From a bacterium (lineage in GTDB: Bacteria; CAIJMQ01; JAADFP01), in assembly GCA_027021085.1 (NCBI GenBank), contig JALUVB010000016.1:1-18780 (forward strand): a DNA stretch of 18,780 nucleotides, in the 5' to 3' direction. Shown piece by piece: positions 1 through 11,100 of the stretch (position 1 is the stretch's first letter; the number at the start of each line of letters is the position of its first letter). The notes below the pieces were generated by a model. That model worked only from the letters and a program-made list of their open reading frames with translations, ran no database searches and was not told the DNA's origin. A program made the position numbers and the translations under genes.

Positions 1-587
1 AACCCAGGGACCGCCCCTTTAACCAACAGCAGGTCCTTTTCTTTCTGCACTTCCACTATTTCCAAGTTTTTAACCGTAACTTTCTTGCCGCCTAACCTTC
101 CCGGCATCTTTCTGCCTTTAAATACCCGTGAGGGCCAGGAGGATGCTCCGATAGAGCCCGTCCTTCTGTGCCACTGTTTAGCTCCATGGCTGGCAGGCCC
201 TCCGGCAAACCCCCACCTCTTGACCACTCCCTGGAACCCTTTTCCCTTTGTATTTCCTTCTATATCCACAAACTTATACCCTTCAAATATATCCACGCTT
301 ACCACATCCCCTTCTTTTATTGAATCTACATCTTTCCAGGAAAATTCCCGCAGTATTCGTTGAGGAGTTATCTTATGCTTGCGAAAATAGCCAAGCAAAG
401 GCTTGGAAACTTTTTTATTCTTTACTTCTTCAAAGCCTAACTGCACAGCAGTATAACCATCCTTCTCTTCCGTCCTCTTCCTTACCACCACGCAAGGCCC
501 TGCTTTTATCACAGTGACAGGGACTGCATTTTTCTCCCCGTCAAAGATTTGGGTCATACCAAGTTTTTTACCTATTATTCCCATCAT
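1..587 (-). CDS. rplC: 50S ribosomal protein L3, 3' end cut off by the window edge
   Basis: L3 is an early-assembly protein of the large subunit whose long loop reaches the peptidyl transferase centre. The reading frame from 587 to base 1 is open (195 codons plus). It starts MMGIIGKKLGMTQIF, the standard L3 N-terminus. The internal L3 signature is also present: GFQGVVKRWGF, GGPASHGAK, HRRTGSIGAS, then MPGRLGGKKVTV. Only about 10-15 C-terminal residues should be missing. Two adjacent ATG codons (587 and 584) are possible starts. AGAGGG lies 5 nt before the first and 8 nt before the second, so the choice is open. The gene begins 9 nt after rpsJ, as expected for the start of an S10 operon (rpsJ-rplC). 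Confidence 0.95.
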   Translation of the reverse strand, partial: MMGIIGKKLGMTQIFDGEKNAVPVTVIKAGPCVVVRKRTEEKDGYTAVQLGFEEVKNKKVSKPLLGYFRKHKITPQRILREFSWKDVDSIKEGDVVSVDIFEGYKFVDIEGNTKGKGFQGVVKRWGFAGGPASHGAKQWHRRTGSIGASSWPSRVFKGRKMPGRLGGKKVTVKNLEIVEVQKEKDLLLVKGAVPG

Positions 588-596
588 CTTAACCCT

Positions 597-911
597 CTAC
601 AACTTTATCTCCACGTGCACTCCGGAAGGAAGACTCAACCTCATTAAAGCATCTATCGTGCGAGGAGAAGGCTCTACTATCTCCAGCAATCTCTTGTGAG
701 TCCTTATCTCAAACGTCTCCATAGACCGTTTGTCAATATGCGGGGAACGAGTTACCGTGTACCTTTCTCTCCTGGTAGGAAGAGGTATGGGGCCCACCGT
801 TTTCGCTCCTGTTCTTTCTGCCGTCTGGATGATTTCCTTACAGGAAGCATCCAGGACCCTGTGATCGTACCCTTTCAATTTCACCCGTATTCTCTGCTGT
901 TCAGTAGCCAT
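597..911 (-). CDS. rpsJ: 30S ribosomal protein S10 / antitermination factor NusE
   Basis: This 104-residue protein matches the usual S10 length. It carries the family pattern [12 protein letters not shown] near the N-terminus, then [19 protein letters not shown] in the middle and SGVHVEIKL at the end. S10 sits in the head of the small subunit. In its free form it binds NusB in antitermination complexes and contacts the NusG KOW domain, so its place in the same operon as nusG is fitting. The ATG at 911 is preceded by AAGGA at 8 nt. It follows tuf with a 92-nt gap, the second largest inside the operon, and is followed closely by rplC. Confidence 0.97.
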   Translation of the reverse strand: MATEQQRIRVKLKGYDHRVLDASCKEIIQTAERTGAKTVGPIPLPTRRERYTVTRSPHIDKRSMETFEIRTHKRLLEIVEPSPRTIDALMRLSLPSGVHVEIKL

Positions 912-922
912 ATTTTATATCC

Positions 923-973
923 TTATGGGAGGACCTTTATGCGAGTAATCTCCTCTCTCTTCTTTTTAATCAT
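923..973 (-). CDS. possible 16-codon leader-like ORF between tuf and rpsJ
   Basis: In the 92-nt tuf-rpsJ gap an ATG at 973 is preceded by AAAGG at 6 nt. It opens a 16-codon frame (MIKKKREEITRIKVLP) that ends in TAA 11 nt before the rpsJ ATG. The peptide is very basic and resembles no family I know. The spacing would allow translational coupling to rpsJ, but a short open frame in an A-rich gap can easily arise by chance. Confidence 0.18.
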   Translation of the reverse strand: MIKKKREEITRIKVLP

Positions 974-1003
974 TGTTTACCTTTTAAGAAGTAGTAAGCT
1001 GTC

Positions 1004-2203
1004 CTATTTGATAACTTCTGTTGCCACTCCTGCTCCTACTGTATGTCCCCCTTCTCTTATTGCAAACCGCAAACCAGGCTCTAAAGCCACTGGCTTCATC
1101 AACTCTACTTCCATCTCTATATTATCCCCAGGCATTACCATCTCCACACCCTCGGGCAACTTTATCGTGCCGGTTACATCCGTGGTCCTCATATAAAACT
1201 GCGGCTTATAGCCGGTGAAGAATGGTGTATGCCTGCCTCCCTCTTCTTTTGTCAATACATAAACCTGTGCTTTGAATATTCTATGCGGGGTTATACTCCC
1301 GGGCTTTGCCACTACCATTCCCCTTTCCACCTCATCCTTCCCAATCCCCCTTAACAGAATACCGACGTTATCTCCTGCTACTGCCTGGTCGAGTTCTTTC
1401 CTGAACATCTCCAGGGAGGTTGCCACTGTCTTCCTGGTTTCTCCCAGCCCTACTATCTCTATCTCATCTCCGGCATTAATTTTCCCTCTTTCCACTCTTC
1501 CGGTTACCACGGTCCCTCGCCCGGTTATGGAGAAAATATCTTCTATCGCTAACAAGAAGGGTTTCTCCGTGTCTCTCACCGGCTCAGGGATATAATCATC
1601 CACTGCCTTCATCAGCTCCCATATCTTACCGCACCACTGGCAATCTTCCTTCCCGCAGCCGCATTCCAGCGCCTTCAAAGCACTTCCCTGGATTACCGGT
1701 GTATCATCGCCGGGGTACTCGTACTTGCTCAACAGGTCTCTTACTTCTAAATCTACCAGCTCCAGCAACTCTTCGTCATCTACCTGGTCCACCTTGTTCA
1801 AAAATACTACCATAGCCGGCACATTCACCTGCCTGGAAAGCAGGATATGCTCTCTTGTCTGGGGCATGGGACCGTCTGCTGCACTGACCACCAATATTGA
1901 ACCATCCATCTGTGCAGCGCCGGTTATCATATTCTTTATGTAATCTGCATGACCAGGGCAATCTATGTGTGCATAGTGCCGCTTTTCTGTTTCATACTCT
2001 ATGTGGGCTATCTGGATGGTCAATCCTCTTTCTTTCTCCTCGGGAGCTTTGTCTATCTCATCCAATGGCTGATAGTCCGCCCATCCCTTTTTTGACAGTA
2101 CCATGGTTATCGCACTGGTTAAGGTTGATTTACCATGGTCCACGTGTCCTATCGTTCCTATGTTTAAATGCGGTTTCTTTCTTTCAAATTTTCCTTTAGC
2201 CAT
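1004..2203 (-). CDS. tuf: elongation factor Tu
   Basis: EF-Tu is the GTPase that delivers aminoacyl-tRNA to the ribosome. Its 399 residues fit the family (about 394-400). G-domain motifs are present: GHVDHGKS (19-26, with Ser where Thr is usual in bacteria), DCPGH (81-85, catalytic His85), NKVD (136-139) and SAL (174-176). Domains 2 and 3 follow, with [15 protein letters not shown] and the C-terminal [16 protein letters not shown]. Two features stand out. The switch I segment reads [10 protein letters not shown] instead of the common ERGITINTAH. A compact four-cysteine cluster, [12 protein letters not shown], lies at residues 181-192. AGGAGG precedes the ATG at an ideal distance, and fusA ends 13 nt upstream. 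Confidence 0.98.
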   Translation of the reverse strand: MAKGKFERKKPHLNIGTIGHVDHGKSTLTSAITMVLSKKGWADYQPLDEIDKAPEEKERGLTIQIAHIEYETEKRHYAHIDCPGHADYIKNMITGAAQMDGSILVVSAADGPMPQTREHILLSRQVNVPAMVVFLNKVDQVDDEELLELVDLEVRDLLSKYEYPGDDTPVIQGSALKALECGCGKEDCQWCGKIWELMKAVDDYIPEPVRDTEKPFLLAIEDIFSITGRGTVVTGRVERGKINAGDEIEIVGLGETRKTVATSLEMFRKELDQAVAGDNVGILLRGIGKDEVERGMVVAKPGSITPHRIFKAQVYVLTKEEGGRHTPFFTGYKPQFYMRTTDVTGTIKLPEGVEMVMPGDNIEMEVELMKPVALEPGLRFAIREGGHTVGAGVATEVIK

Positions 2204-2216
2204 TACTCACCTCCTG

Positions 2217-4325
2217 TTACAACTCTTCAAGTATTTTCTTCAATACATTCGCCGGAACTTCAGAAAACTTTGCAAATTCCATAACATAATTTCCCCTTCC
2301 CTGGGTCAATGAGCGTAGAATTGTAGCATAACCAAACATTTCTCGCAAGGGTACATAGGCAATTATTATGCAGATTTTCCCTCTATGTTTCATCTCTGCT
2401 ATCTCCCCGCCCCGGGCACTCAAATCTGCCAAAACTTCGCCTAAGTATTCTTCCATGGTGACCACTTCCAATTTCATTATGGGCTCAAGGAGATAAGGGT
2501 CAGCTTTCTGAAGGCCATTCCTTACTGCCATACTGGCAGCAGTGTAATAGGCAATGTCGGAAGAATCCACTTCGTGAGAAGAGCCATCTATAAGAGTAAC
2601 CTTTACATTTATTACCGGATAACCAGCCAATACTCCACTATCCAGAGCTTCCCTGGCTCCCTTTTTCACAGAGGGAATAAACTGCGGAGGTATCACTCCT
2701 CCCTTTATTTTATTGACAAACTCAAATTCTTCATTATCTATAGGGGTTAACCGTACCACCACATGCCCGTATTGCCCCCTTCCTCCACTCTGACGAATAA
2801 ATTTACCTTCTGCAGTAACTTCTTTCTTTATGGCCTCCCGGTAAGAGACTTGAGGCTTGCCCAGCCTTATGCCTACTTTGAATTCCCGTATTAACCTGGT
2901 GGTGATAACTTCCAAGTGTAACTCTCCCATGCCTGAGATTAAAGTCTGTCCGGTCTCTTCATCAAACCTTACCTTAAAAGTAGGGTCTTCCTCTTCCAGC
3001 TTCTTAAGGGCTGTTACTAACTTGGTTGCCTCATTTTTATTCTTTGGTTCAATGGCAATGGAAATTACTGGTTCGGGAAACCGCGGCCTCTCCAGAATTA
3101 TAGGGTGAGCTTTATCACACAGGGTGTCCCCGGTAAAAGTATCTTTACAACCCACTATTACTGCAATTTCTCCCGCATGGGCAATAGGCCTTTCTTCTCT
3201 TTTGTTGGCATGCAGGAGCAAAATCTTAGAAATTCTTTCCATTTTCTTGCGAGTAGCGTTGTATACCTTGCTGCCTGCCCTAAGATACCCTGAGTATATA
3301 CGCAGGTAAATTAACCTGCCGGAGAACGGGTCATTGGCCACCTTAAAAGCCAGTGCAGATAAGGGGGCATCCAGGGAAGTCTCCCTAACCAACTCCCTTT
3401 CTGTTACCGGGTCTATGCCTTTTATAGGAGGCACCTCCAATGGCGAAGGCAAATACTTGACCACTGCATCCAGAAGAAGCTGTATCCCCTTATTTTTTAA
3501 CGCAGAGCCGCAGAAAACCGGCACCCAGTATTTCTCCAAAGTAACTTTTCGCAAGGTTTCTTCTATAAGTTCTCTTTCTATTTCTTTATCCTCTAAATAC
3601 TTTTCTAAAATTTCCTCGTTTTCTTCTCCCAGTTGTTCCAAAAGGGATTCCCTCCATCTTCCCGCGAACTCAAGCTCTTCCGGGGTCAATTCCCTTTCCT
3701 CGTAATCCACACCAAGTCCATTTTTCCCGTATATGTAAGCTTTCATGCTCACCAGGTCTATCACGCCCTTGAAATTCTCTTCTTCTCCCAGGGGTAAGGC
3801 AATTACCACAGGATACGCTTCTAATTTATCTCTTATTTCATCCACAACTGTAAAGAAATCGGCACCTTTGCGGTCCATTTTATTAATGAAAGCAATCCGC
3901 GGCACCCCGTAGCGGTCTGCCTGTCTCCATACCGTCTCAGACTGGGGTTCTACCCCTCCCACCCCGCAGAAAACAGCCACTGCCCCATCCAGAACCCGCA
4001 GCGACCTTTCTACCTCAGCAGTGAAGTCCACATGCCCTGGTGTATCTATTATGTTTATCCTGTGCCCTTTCCAGAAACAGGTAGTAGCTGCAGCAGTTAT
4101 GGTAACTCCACGTTCCTTCTCCTGGTCCATCCAGTCCATGGTGGCTGTCCCCTCATGCACTTCTCCCATACGGTATATCTTGCCGGTATAAAAAAGTATC
4201 CGCTCGGTAGTAGTGGTCTTACCCGCATCAATATGCGCCATTATCCCTATATTTCTTATTTTCTGGAGAGGATAGACCTCTCGTTTTTCTTCCTTCTCCA
4301 GCATAATACTTGCTTTTTTTACCAT
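2217..4325 (-). CDS. fusA: elongation factor G
   Basis: EF-G is the translocation and ribosome-recycling GTPase. The 702 residues cover the whole five-domain protein. Motifs seen are [15 protein letters not shown] (G1, 30-44), ERGVTI (switch I), DTPGH (94-98) and NKMD (148-151), followed by domain IV and V signatures such as GQYGHVVV and LRSLTQGRG. The start is uncertain. The ATG at 4325 overlaps the rpsG stop by 7 nt and no Shine-Dalgarno sequence is visible. A second ATG at 4304 (codon 8) has none either. I keep 4325 because stop-overlap reinitiation by ribosomes leaving rpsG would explain the missing site. The extra N-terminal residues before [10 protein letters not shown] carry no known motif. 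Confidence 0.97.
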   Translation of the reverse strand: MVKKASIMLEKEEKREVYPLQKIRNIGIMAHIDAGKTTTTERILFYTGKIYRMGEVHEGTATMDWMDQEKERGVTITAAATTCFWKGHRINIIDTPGHVDFTAEVERSLRVLDGAVAVFCGVGGVEPQSETVWRQADRYGVPRIAFINKMDRKGADFFTVVDEIRDKLEAYPVVIALPLGEEENFKGVIDLVSMKAYIYGKNGLGVDYEERELTPEELEFAGRWRESLLEQLGEENEEILEKYLEDKEIERELIEETLRKVTLEKYWVPVFCGSALKNKGIQLLLDAVVKYLPSPLEVPPIKGIDPVTERELVRETSLDAPLSALAFKVANDPFSGRLIYLRIYSGYLRAGSKVYNATRKKMERISKILLLHANKREERPIAHAGEIAVIVGCKDTFTGDTLCDKAHPIILERPRFPEPVISIAIEPKNKNEATKLVTALKKLEEEDPTFKVRFDEETGQTLISGMGELHLEVITTRLIREFKVGIRLGKPQVSYREAIKKEVTAEGKFIRQSGGRGQYGHVVVRLTPIDNEEFEFVNKIKGGVIPPQFIPSVKKGAREALDSGVLAGYPVINVKVTLIDGSSHEVDSSDIAYYTAASMAVRNGLQKADPYLLEPIMKLEVVTMEEYLGEVLADLSARGGEIAEMKHRGKICIIIAYVPLREMFGYATILRSLTQGRGNYVMEFAKFSEVPANVLKKILEEL

Positions 4326-4789
4326 CTGTAATGAGCAAAAGCCCGGTTAGATTCAGCCATTCTGTGAGTATCTTCTTTCTTCTTTATTGCCGCCCCTTCA
4401 CCTTTATACGCTTCTATGATTTGTTTTGCCAGTCTCTCCGCCATACTCCTGCCTTTACCCTGACGTGCAAGAGAGATAACCCACCTTATTGCCAGAGCAA
4501 TGCTCCGGTGTGGACGCACCTCAACCGGCACCTGGTAGGTAGCCCCTCCGACCCTGCGTGGTTTTACTTCCACAGTGGGTCTAACATTATTTATAGCCTG
4601 TTTAAATACCTCAAGCGGGTCTTCATTTTTAATCCGCTGGGCCACATAATCTAAAGCGCGGTAGAAAATTCTCTGGGCTGTGCTTTTCTTGCCATCCCAC
4701 ATTAAAATATTCACAAACTTGGAAACCATAACACTGCCAAACTTCGGGTCAGGCATAGCTTCCCTCTTAGCTGCTCTTCTTCTGCGCAT
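4319..4789 (-). CDS. rpsG: 30S ribosomal protein S7
   Basis: S7 nucleates assembly of the 30S head and lines the E and P sites. In many bacteria it is also a repressor of its own operon. The 156-residue product matches the family length, begins [10 protein letters not shown] and contains [12 protein letters not shown] and ALAIRWVI. It ends NRAFAHYRW, the usual S7 C-terminus. GGAGG stands 5 nt before the ATG. It lies 12 nt after rpsL and its stop overlaps the presumed fusA start. I see no room upstream for an S7-binding leader like that of the E. coli str operon, where the site is between rpsL and rpsG. Confidence 0.97.
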   Translation of the reverse strand: MRRRRAAKREAMPDPKFGSVMVSKFVNILMWDGKKSTAQRIFYRALDYVAQRIKNEDPLEVFKQAINNVRPTVEVKPRRVGGATYQVPVEVRPHRSIALAIRWVISLARQGKGRSMAERLAKQIIEAYKGEGAAIKKKEDTHRMAESNRAFAHYRW

Positions 4790-4801
4790 ATTTTCCTCCG
4801 T

Positions 4802-5173
4802 CTATTTTTCCCGCTTACTTCCGTAGCGAGAACGAGATTTTTTCCTTCCTTCTACTCCCTCTGTATCCAGAGAGCCACGCACTATATGATACCTCACTCC
4901 AGGAAGGTCTTTAACTCTACCCCCTCTAACCAGAACCAGGGAATGTTCCTGAAGATTATGTCCTTCGCCGGGGATGTACGCAGTCACCTCCACTCCAGAA
5001 GAAAGCCTTACTCGCGCCACCTTTCTCAGGGCAGAATTAGGCTTCTTGGGAGTAACTGTGTACACCCTCATACACACGCCTTTTCTCTGGGGAGAAGCTT
5101 TTAAGGCAGGACTCTTAGATTTTGCCTCAGGCTTCCGTCTCCCCACCTTCGCTAACTGATTCAACGTTGGCAT
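4802..5173 (-). CDS. rpsL: 30S ribosomal protein S12
   Basis: S12 is in the decoding centre and controls accuracy. The 123 residues contain the invariant [11 protein letters not shown] (41-51), [13 protein letters not shown] and [13 protein letters not shown]. Both lysines where streptomycin-resistance changes usually fall are present (K43 and the Lys of VKDLP, K88). Asp89, the residue modified by RimO in other bacteria, is also present. The ATG at 5173 lies inside the last codons of rpoBC, so the two genes overlap by 47 nt in different frames. The next gene, rpsG, follows after 12 nt. Confidence 0.98.
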   Translation of the reverse strand: MPTLNQLAKVGRRKPEAKSKSPALKASPQRKGVCMRVYTVTPKKPNSALRKVARVRLSSGVEVTAYIPGEGHNLQEHSLVLVRGGRVKDLPGVRYHIVRGSLDTEGVEGRKKSRSRYGSKREK

Positions 5174-8100
5174 TTTTTATTACCTCCACTTCTCTATAAT
5201 CTCTCCATCCCGTTCCGGCCGGGACTAAGTTGCCAATTATAACATTTTCCTTGATACCCTTCAATGGGTCTCTTTGCGCACTTACCGAGGCGCGGGTAAG
5301 CACACGGCTGGTTTCCTGGAAAGAAGCCGCGGCAATGAAACTATCGGAAGAAAGGGAAGCCTTGGTAATCCCCAGTACCAGGGGACGCGCCTGGGCTGGT
5401 TTACCGCCATTTGCCACCACTTTTTCATTTTCCTCCTGGAACCTGAATTTATCCACCTGCTCTCCCCACAAAAACTCCGTGTCTCCCGGGTCTTCCACCT
5501 GCACCTTCCTGAGCATCTGCCGTACAATAACCTCAATATGCTTATCGTTGATTCTGACTCCCTGAAGTTTGTAAACTTCCTGTATCTCGTTCAACAGGTG
5601 GTACTGCAGCCTTCTCTCTCCTTCTATCCTCAACATTTCCTGCAGAACCGGTGGCCCATCGGTAAGCCTCTGTCCTGCTTCCACTCTGTCTCCTACATCG
5701 ACTTCTATATGTTTGCCAGGGGGAACTTTGTACTCTCTAACCTCCCCGTCTTCTCCCTCAATCACAATTCTTCTTTCTTTTTCTTCCCGCAAAATGCTCT
5801 TTACCACACCATTAATTTCCGTAACTCCCGCCGGGTCCTTGGGCTTCCTGGCTTCAAAGAGCTCGGAAACCCGCGGCAGTCCTCCGGTTATATCCGTAGC
5901 TTTCACCACTTCCCGCATACTCTTTGCTAACATATCCCCTGGCTTAACAATCTGCCCGTCTTCCACAACAATGTGTGTATTGATGGGAAGGGGATACAAT
6001 CTTTCTTCCCCGGTTTCTTCGTTCTTTACCTTAAGGGCCGGCTGGAATTGAGGTCTGTGCTCAATAATTACCTTCTCCCTGAGCCCCGTTTCCCTGTTAA
6101 CTTCTTCCTTGAAGGTAACATCGGGAATCATTTCTTCAAATATTATCTTTCCCCCAATCTCAGATAAGAATGGCCTGACGTAGGGATCCCACTCTATCAA
6201 TACCACACCCTCTTCCACTTCCTTTCCATCTTCCACTTTTACACTGGCACCCACGGGCACCTTAAATTTTTCCACCTCTCTTCCTTCCGGGTCCAGCAGA
6301 ATTAACCATCCGTTACGATTAAGCACCAGTTTTTCTTTTTCTTTATTTATCACCTTCAGGTTGACGTATTTGACTACCCCGCCTTTCTGGGCAACATATT
6401 GATTCTCGCCAATAATACGGGTAGCCATACCCCCTATGTGGAAAGTTCTCAAAGTAAGCTGTGTGCCGGGCTCCCCGATGGCCTGGGCTGCCATTATGCC
6501 TACTGCCTGGCCTACTTCTACAATTTCTCCGGTAGCCAAATCTCTTCCATAACATTTTTGACAAATTCCGCCTTTTGTTTCGCAGGTGAGCACTGAACGC
6601 ACAGGAATCTCCTCCACGCCGGCTTCTTCGATAATTTCTGCTTTATCCGCCGTTATCTCTTCTCCCGCCTTTACAATAATGTTTCCCAGGGAAGGTATTC
6701 TTATATCTTCCAGGGAAAATCTGCCGGTAATTCTGTCTCTCAAGGGGATTATCTCCCTACCACCCACTTCCAAGGGTCTCATAATTATTCCGTTAAGTGT
6801 GCCGCAATCCTCCTCTCTCACCACAATATCCTGCGCTACATCCACTAACCTTCTGGTGAGGTATCCTGCTTCGGCTGTCTTCAAGGCAGTATCTGCCAGT
6901 CCTTTTCTACCTCCATGGGTGGATATGAAGTACTCCAACACAGTAAGCCCTTCCCGGAAATTGGTGAGAATAGGGGTTTCGATAATTTCTCCTATAGCAC
7001 CCACAAGTTTCCTACGCGGACGGGCAATTAGCCCTCTCATACCTCCCAGCTGCCTTATCTGCTGTGCACTTCCTCTTGCTTCCGAGGCCATCATCATGTG
7101 TACCGGGTTAAAGGGTTCACTGGACAATGCTTTTAACATCAAATCCGCTATTTCATCCGAAACCCTGGTCCAGAGGTCTACCACCCTGTTATATCTTTCA
7201 CCCTGGGTAATAACTCCCTTACGGTAATCCCTGTCGATTTTCTCTGCTTCTACCTGGGCCTTCTTTATTATTTCCCACTTCTCACCGGGAATTTTGACAT
7301 CAGAGATAGCCATGGAAATCCCGCCTATCGTGGCATAATGAAATCCCAGTTCTTTTAAATCATCCAGGAATTCTACCGTCTTATCCCTTCCCTTAACTTC
7401 TATAGCCTTGGCAATCAATTCTGTCAACTTGCTCTTTGTCATCGGCTCATTTACAAAAGGTAACCCTTCCGGCAGCAGGGAATTGAACAAAACCCGCCCC
7501 GGCGTAGTCTCTATAAATTCCCCGTCCTGCCTTAGCAAGATAGGCTCATGCAGTTTAACACTACCCATATCATAAGCTAAGATAACTTCTCCCGGGTAAT
7601 AAAACTTATAGCGGGCTTCTTTTATAGAAGGGTCCTGGATAGTAAGATAATAGGTCCCCAGAACAATGTCCTGACTGGGAGTTACCACAGGTCTGCCATC
7701 AGCAGGGCTGAAAAGATTGTTGGGAGATAACATCAATATCTGTGATTCTAAAAGAGCCTCCATGGAAAGAGGCACGAATATGCTCATGGTATCTCCGTCA
7801 AAGTCAGCATTGTAAGCTGAACAAACCAGGGGATGAATTCTTATTGTTTTCGATTCGTGCAGAATGGGGAAGAAGGACTGAATACTTATCCTGTGCAGTG
7901 TGGGCGCACGGTTAAGAAGAACGGGATGCCCCTTAATCACCTCTTCCAGAGCTTCCCATACCTCGGGCGTGCCTTTCTCTATCAAATTTTTCCCTGCTTT
8001 TATCGTATGCACAAATCCCTTCTCCCGCAAATCTCTTATAATGAAGGGCTGGAACAACTCCAGAGCCATTATTTTTGGCACTCCGCACTGGTGCAACTTC

Positions 8101-11100
8101 AACCTGGGGTCTACAACAATAACCGACCTGCCGGAATAGTCCACTCTTTTACCCAGAAGATTCTGCCTGAACCTTCCATGTTTTCCTCCCAGGGTATTGG
8201 CAAGCGATTTAAGGGGTCTTCCATTCTGGTCCACCACGGCTCTTCCCCGCCTTCCATTGTCAAAGAGAGCATCCACAGCTTCCTGCAACATCCGTTTCTC
8301 ATTTCTCAATATAATGTCAGGGGCGCCCATCTCCATAAGTTTTTTCAGGCGGTTGTTACGGTTTATGAGCCTGCGGTAAAGGTCGTTCAAATCAGAGGTG
8401 GCAAATCCCCCCTTGTCCAAGGGGACAAGCGGGCGCAGGTTAGGAGGAATCACAGGAACCACCTCCAGAATCATCCACTCCGGCCTCTGGTTGGATTTGC
8501 GGAATGCCTCGACTAATTTTAGTCTTCTATTTATCCTCCACTTTTGCTGTCGGGAATGGGTCAATTTCTCTGCATTTCTCAATTCTTCCGCAAGTTTGGC
8601 CAGGTCCAGGTCCTGCAGGATTTCCCGGATAGCGGGAGCTCCCATTCCTGCCCGGAACCTTTCCCCGTAATTCTCCTTGGCTTCCTGGTATTCCTGCTCT
8701 CTTAGTACTTCGTATTTCTTTAAGGGGGTGTCACCCGGGTCAATGACTATCCAGGCATCGTAATATATCACCCGTTCAAGATTCGGCAGGCTGACATCTA
8801 AAAGTGTCCCCATAACTGAAGGGACAACTTTGAAAAACCATATATGCGCTACCGGCGTAACTAAATTTATATGCCCCATCCTTTCTCTTCTTACCTTGGA
8901 AAGGGTAACTTCTACACCGCATCTTTCACAAACAACACCTTTATGCTTGATTCTCTTGTACTTCCCGCAGTAGCACTCCCAATCTCGCGTAGGGCCAAAG
9001 ATCTTCTCACAAAACAGCCCATCTCTCTCCGGCCTTAGAGTGCGATAATTGAGGGTCTCGGGCTTCTTTACTTCCCCGTAAGACCAGGACCGGATAAGAT
9101 GCGGCGATGCCAGGCCCAGAGCAACACTTTTTACCTCGCTTCTTCCCCGGTTAATTACCAGGACTCCTTCTTCGGCAGGTGCTCCTCTGGCTTTCTCAAC
9201 CTTAACATCCAGGCATAACCCCTGCAGCTCTTTAACCAAAACATTGAAAGACTCCGGGATAGTAGGGACAAGGGCATTCTCTCTTTTCACTATTGCCTCG
9301 TATATTCTGCTTCTGCCTTCAATATCATCGCTCTTTACTGTAAGCATTTCCTGCAGAGTATAGGCTGCTCCATACGCTTCCAGCGCCCATACTTCCATCT
9401 CACCAAACCTCTGCCCTCCGAATTGGGCCTTACCACCCAGTGGCTGCTGAGTCACGAGGGAGTATGGGCCAGTAGCCCGGGCATGCACCTTATCCTCTAC
9501 CATGTGTACAAGCTTCATCATGTAGATATAGCCCACCATCACGCGTGAATAGAAGGGTTCTCCTGTTCTCCCATCGTAAAGAACAGTTTTACCATCGCCC
9601 GGCAAACCTGCTTCTTCCAGAATCTTTTTTATGTCTTCTTCCCGTGCTCCATTAAATACCGGGGTTATAGCCTCGCATCCCAGGGCCTTGGCCGCCCATC
9701 CCAGATGGGTCTCTAATAACTGCCCCAGGTTCATCCGGGAAGGCACTCCCAGGGGATTTAATACTATCTCTACCGGGGTTCCATCGGGAAGATAGGGCAT
9801 GTCTTCTTTGGGAAGGACGCGTGCCACTACTCCTTTATTCCCGTGTCTTCCCGAGAGTTTATCTCCTTCCTGTATTTTTCTCTTGCTGGCTACATAAACC
9901 TTTACCTTCTTGATTACTCCGGGGGGCAACTCCTCCACTTCCACCAGTTTCTTTATTTCTTCCTCTTCTTTTTTCTTGAATTCTTTACCCCTTTCTCTGT
10001 ACTCTTCTTCTATGGCTTCTATCCTGGACTCAACTTCCGGGTCCCCCACTTTCAGCTTCTTTAAATTCCTACCGCGAATCTTTTCCCAGATTTCCTCGCT
10101 AATTAAAGTCCCCTTGGCAATCACATCTTTTTTCTTTACCTGGAAATCATTGCTTAACTTTTTACCCAGCAGGATATCCCTGATTTTGCGTTCTCTCTCC
10201 CTGGCCAAACAACTTCTAAGGGCAGAATACTTTCTTTTCACCACGGCCACTTCCGGAGAATTCTCTCTTTCCTTCTCTATATCTTTTTCCTCGCGGGAGA
10301 AAACCTTTACATCAATCACCACACCACTGACGCCGGGAGGAACTCGCAAGGATTTATTGATTACATCGCTGGCTTTCTCGCCAAAGATTGCCCGGAGCAG
10401 TTTCTCTTCGGAAGTAGTTACTGTTTCCCCTTTAGGGGTAACTTTCCCCACTAATATATCCCCCGGCTTAACATATGCCCCTATGCGGATAATCCCATCC
10501 TCATCCAGGTTAACTAATTCTTCTTCTCCTACATTGGGAAGATCCCGGGTTATCTCCTCCCTTCCCAATTTTGTTTCTCTGCATTCCAGGCCGAAATCCT
10601 CTATATGCACAGAAGTATAAACATCCTCTTCCACCAATTTCTCGCTTATCAGGATAGCATCCTCAAAGTTATACCCTTCCCAGGGCATGAAGGCCACCAG
10701 CACATTTTTTCCCAGAGCTAACTTTCCCTTACGGGTAGCAGGCCCATCTGCCAGTACATCTCCCTTTTTAACCCGGTCCCCCTTATTTACCAGGGGACGC
10801 TGGTGGAAACAGGTGGACTGGTTAGTACGGGTAAATTTCTTCAAGGGGTAATAGCGGAAATCACTGAATCCTCCTTTTCTCTCTTCCCGCACGATTATAA
10901 TTTCGGAGTTTACCTCCTCCACTACCCCATCACCCAGGGAAACTACCACCGCACCCGAATCTTTTGCCGCAATCTTTTCCACTCCGGTCTGCACTAAAGG
11001 AGCCTGGGGAAAGAGAGGGGGCACTGCCTGTCTTTGCATATTAGAACCCATCAAAGCTCTGTTAGAATCATCATGTTCCAGGAAGGGAATGAGCGAAGTA

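Noticed and set aside
9910-10620. Long plus-strand open frame opposite rpoBC (also 5274-5930, 7833-8516 and others)
   Set aside because: These are antisense shadows of conserved minus-strand genes with no recognisable protein motif and serine/phenylalanine-rich composition.
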